36,408 bases of DNA from Ferruginibacter sp. (GTDB taxonomy: Bacteria; Bacteroidota; Bacteroidia; Chitinophagales; Chitinophagaceae), in NCBI GenBank assembly GCA_030655145.1, contig JAURWD010000071.1:1-36408 (forward strand). The letters run 5' to 3'. The notes under the pieces are model-generated. The model was not told the DNA's origin. It did no database searches and saw nothing but the letters and a program-made list of their open reading frames with translations. The number at the start of each line of letters is the position of its first letter. The first letter of the stretch is position 1. Positions 34,992-36,408 of this stretch are shown here, one piece after another. Position numbers and translations under genes: made by a program.

Positions 34992-35372
34992 TTAACCTAT
35001 TTTAGGTGGAGGTGCGTCAAAGGGGGGAAAATATTCTAATAAGCCGCTTTGATCGTATGGCTTATGCGCAAGTTGAAATGCAGTGAGAATGACATCACTG
35101 TCAGCCAGGTTCAGGCAGTAGTAGTCAAAGATAGTGAGGTTGGTATCGGTATCTTTTTCATCTGTTTCAGGAACCTCGGTATCGAACAAACCTTCAGAAA
35201 CCAATTCATAAATACTTTCAGTTTCATTGATGGAGAGATCTTCCTTGCTTTGATCAACGCTCGCGGGGAAGCGGTTTGGATCACGCGGATCGATGGCAAT
35301 ATTCATCAATTGCAGGAGAAGGATCCAGCAGGCCAATTGCGCAAGAAAGTTTTTTATTGATCTGATCTTCAT
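34992..35372 (-). CDS. Small exported hypothetical protein
   Basis: The 126-residue product starts with an N-terminal hydrophobic segment (FLAQLACWILLLQLMNIAI, residues 9-27) that could be a signal peptide or anchor. An acidic middle (DQSKEDLSINETES, DTEVPETDEKDTD) and a conserved-looking end (FDYYCLNLADSDVILTAF, FPPFDAPPPKIG) follow. Short proteins with an N-terminal hydrophobic segment, NIAIDPRDPN-like stretch and a Pro-rich end occur in Bacteroidota, but I do not recognise a named family. No catalytic motif is apparent. It is on the same strand as the PQQ-like gene with 163 bases between them. Confidence 0.6.
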   Translation of the reverse strand: MKIRSIKNFLAQLACWILLLQLMNIAIDPRDPNRFPASVDQSKEDLSINETESIYELVSEGLFDTEVPETDEKDTDTNLTIFDYYCLNLADSDVILTAFQLAHKPYDQSGLLEYFPPFDAPPPKIG

Positions 35373-35535
35373 CCTGTGGCAAATATAAACATCCCGATTT
35401 CCGGGCGGGTTAAGTTGCTGTTAATAAACAGTAATTGTTATATGCAATAGAGATGAGCTCACTTGGAAATTTCAAACCAATGAATAAATAAAGAAAAGTT
35501 CATTTATTCATGTCTTGATCGTTAAGTTAGCACAA

Positions 35536-35871
35536 CTAAGTAGCTGCGACTACAGCTGCTTGTGCCGCTTCCTGGGCCGCAGCGCTGGCGGCTTCATTGG
35601 TGGCATTGGACAAGCTGACAAACTGGTAGCCCCATCCCTTCAGGTCATTTTTCCAAACCAAGGAACCGTCTTTCGCGTTGAGGCAAACCAACACACCCCA
35701 ACACCCAATATAAACTTTATCCCCCTCTGCACTCAACTGCCCGATCGAGTAAGACAGTGACCTGCTGATATAATCTTTAAGTTTGATTTCCCAGGCGATT
35801 GACCCATCTTTTTTATTGATCGCCGCAACCCTGCCATTGGATAGAATGAAGAGATAATTGTGTTTTTTCAT
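35536..35871 (-). CDS. Short PQQ-like (two-blade) protein with an Ala-rich tail
   Basis: The 111-residue protein has two blade-like repeats of the PQQ-binding-like/WD type. The first is FILSNGRVAAINKKDGSIAWEIKLK (given by its ends: FILSNGRVA and GSIAWEIKLK). The second is EGDKVYIGCWGVLVCLN with GSLVWKNDLKGWG. Each has the strand, then G-x-V/L-x-x-x-N-x-K-D-G-S-x-x-W pattern. A full propeller needs six to eight blades, so two could work only by oligomerising or by pairing with another protein. The last 24 residues are Ala-rich (AASAAAQEAAQAAVVAAT), likely a helix. There is no signal peptide. It follows an unrecognised gene by 103 bases on the same strand. Confidence 0.7.
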   Translation of the reverse strand: MKKHNYLFILSNGRVAAINKKDGSIAWEIKLKDYISRSLSYSIGQLSAEGDKVYIGCWGVLVCLNAKDGSLVWKNDLKGWGYQFVSLSNATNEAASAAAQEAAQAAVVAAT

Positions 35872-35974
35872 GGTGTTTCTTTCGGATAAAAATATGCAAT
35901 AACGGGGACGATCAACCAGACTTTAGCGAGGCTTTTTTAATTCAGCTCGTAGTGCTCGTCTTAATTGCCTTTTG

Positions 35975-36408
35975 TCACTTTCCCATCCTTCGATTCTTTA
36001 CCAGCTCTTTCATTTCAGGCACCGTAATTAACCTGCGCCGTTGCATTTTAGTGGCGGTGGAAGACCGTGGTGTTAAAGCTTTTGAGACGGCCTTATGACC
36101 AGCGGATTTTTTGTCGCAGTTATCGTATTGCCAAACCTGGCGATTGTAGAGTTGACTTACATTGTCAAAAGTATTGTAGAAGATGGCGTATCCCTCAGCT
36201 CCTGCATTGAGTGGGACAGATTTCTCCCTGTCAAGTTCGTAGAAGTCAATTGGAACGCCGTTTTCATCAAAATAATAACCGCGATAATAAGTGTATTTGA
36301 GGGCGTCGATAGAATAGTTAATGTATTGAACGGGGTAGGGCATACCGGGCACCGCACGCATCGGTTCTTTCACCGGTTTGTTGAACTCGAGGATCTCTGT
36401 TTGAAACC
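35975..36408 (-). CDS. C-terminal part of an unrecognised gene entering from outside the window
   Basis: The frame is open from 36408 (reading FQTEILEFNKPVKEP at its start) to a TGA at 35975-35977, so the gene begins beyond the window. The visible 143 codons include a Tyr-rich part (YPVQYINYSIDALKYTYYRG, YYFDENGVPIDFYELDRE) and a basic tail (TATKMQRRRLITVPEMKEL, KNRRMGK). No family is recognised. A GTG at 36371-36373 could be an internal start but nothing supports it. The basic tail might bind nucleic acid or a partner. It precedes the two-blade PQQ-like gene on the same strand. Confidence 0.6.
   Translation of the reverse strand, partial: FQTEILEFNKPVKEPMRAVPGMPYPVQYINYSIDALKYTYYRGYYFDENGVPIDFYELDREKSVPLNAGAEGYAIFYNTFDNVSQLYNRQVWQYDNCDKKSAGHKAVSKALTPRSSTATKMQRRRLITVPEMKELVKNRRMGK

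Noticed and set aside
1..36408. CRISPR arrays, tRNA, rRNA, transposase or phage genes
   Set aside because: No regularly spaced repeats, no cloverleaf-like sequence and no transposase, integrase or phage motifs were seen in reading both strands.

Overview
The window looks like a chromosomal segment of a Bacteroidota bacterium, probably near the Chitinophagales. This is an inference from several signs: a C-terminal type IX secretion (T9SS) sorting domain, many exported proteins ending their signal peptide in A-Q or S-Q, periplasmic TPR histidine kinases of the HEIQNPLNF type, a ScyD/ScyE-like lipoprotein, and weak Shine-Dalgarno sequences. I saw no rRNA, tRNA, CRISPR, insertion sequence or phage gene. 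No species can be named from the sequence alone.

Region 1 (1-814, minus) holds a protein with an NTF2/SnoaL-like half and a glyoxalase-like (VOC) half, followed closely by the first 16 codons of a gene that leaves the window. Region 2 (891-16361, minus) is the main feature: six consecutive paralogous sensor histidine kinases. Their kinase cores are nearly interchangeable, but their sensors differ: six tandem GAF-like modules (cytosolic), TPR, TPR, 7TM-DISM-like, a carbohydrate-binding-like domain plus TPR, and TPR. Five of them (14082 down to 891) are packed with gaps of 14 bases or fewer, or with overlapping stop and start codons, so they are probably cotranscribed. No response regulator lies in the window. 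The last kinase carries a one-base insertion (run of four G at 1775-1778) that separates its sensors from its kinase core. The intact copies of the same motif inside the gene show the expected frame.

Region 3 (16576-18044, plus) is divergent from the kinases: a small, very acidic protein, a structured intergenic stretch with a perfect 16-base inverted repeat, and an exported caspase-like (C14) protease whose linker after the catalytic Cys is strongly basic. Region 4 (18136-24469) holds mostly exported hydrolases: a PIG-L/LmbE deacetylase, two CE1-like esterases, an amidohydrolase, a SYLF-domain protein and a T9SS cargo protein. Region 5 (24851-32160) holds a lipoprotein of unknown function, a ScyD/ScyE-like lipoprotein, an HD-domain protein, a membrane-anchored dihaem cytochrome c, a PI-PLC/GDPD-like protein and a class A beta-lactamase-fold protein that appears to lack Glu166. 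Region 6 (32175-34126, minus) is a two-gene operon of a DmpA-type P1 peptidase and a class IV aminotransferase, overlapping by 4 bases. Region 7 (34289-36408, minus) has small Bacteroidota-type hypothetical proteins, a two-blade PQQ-like protein and the end of an unrecognised gene that enters from outside.

Functionally, the kinase array suggests several periplasmic and cytosolic inputs feeding one or a few shared response regulators encoded elsewhere. The caspase and acidic-protein pair is the best candidate for a poorly described system. Both ideas are inferences from architecture and gene order.
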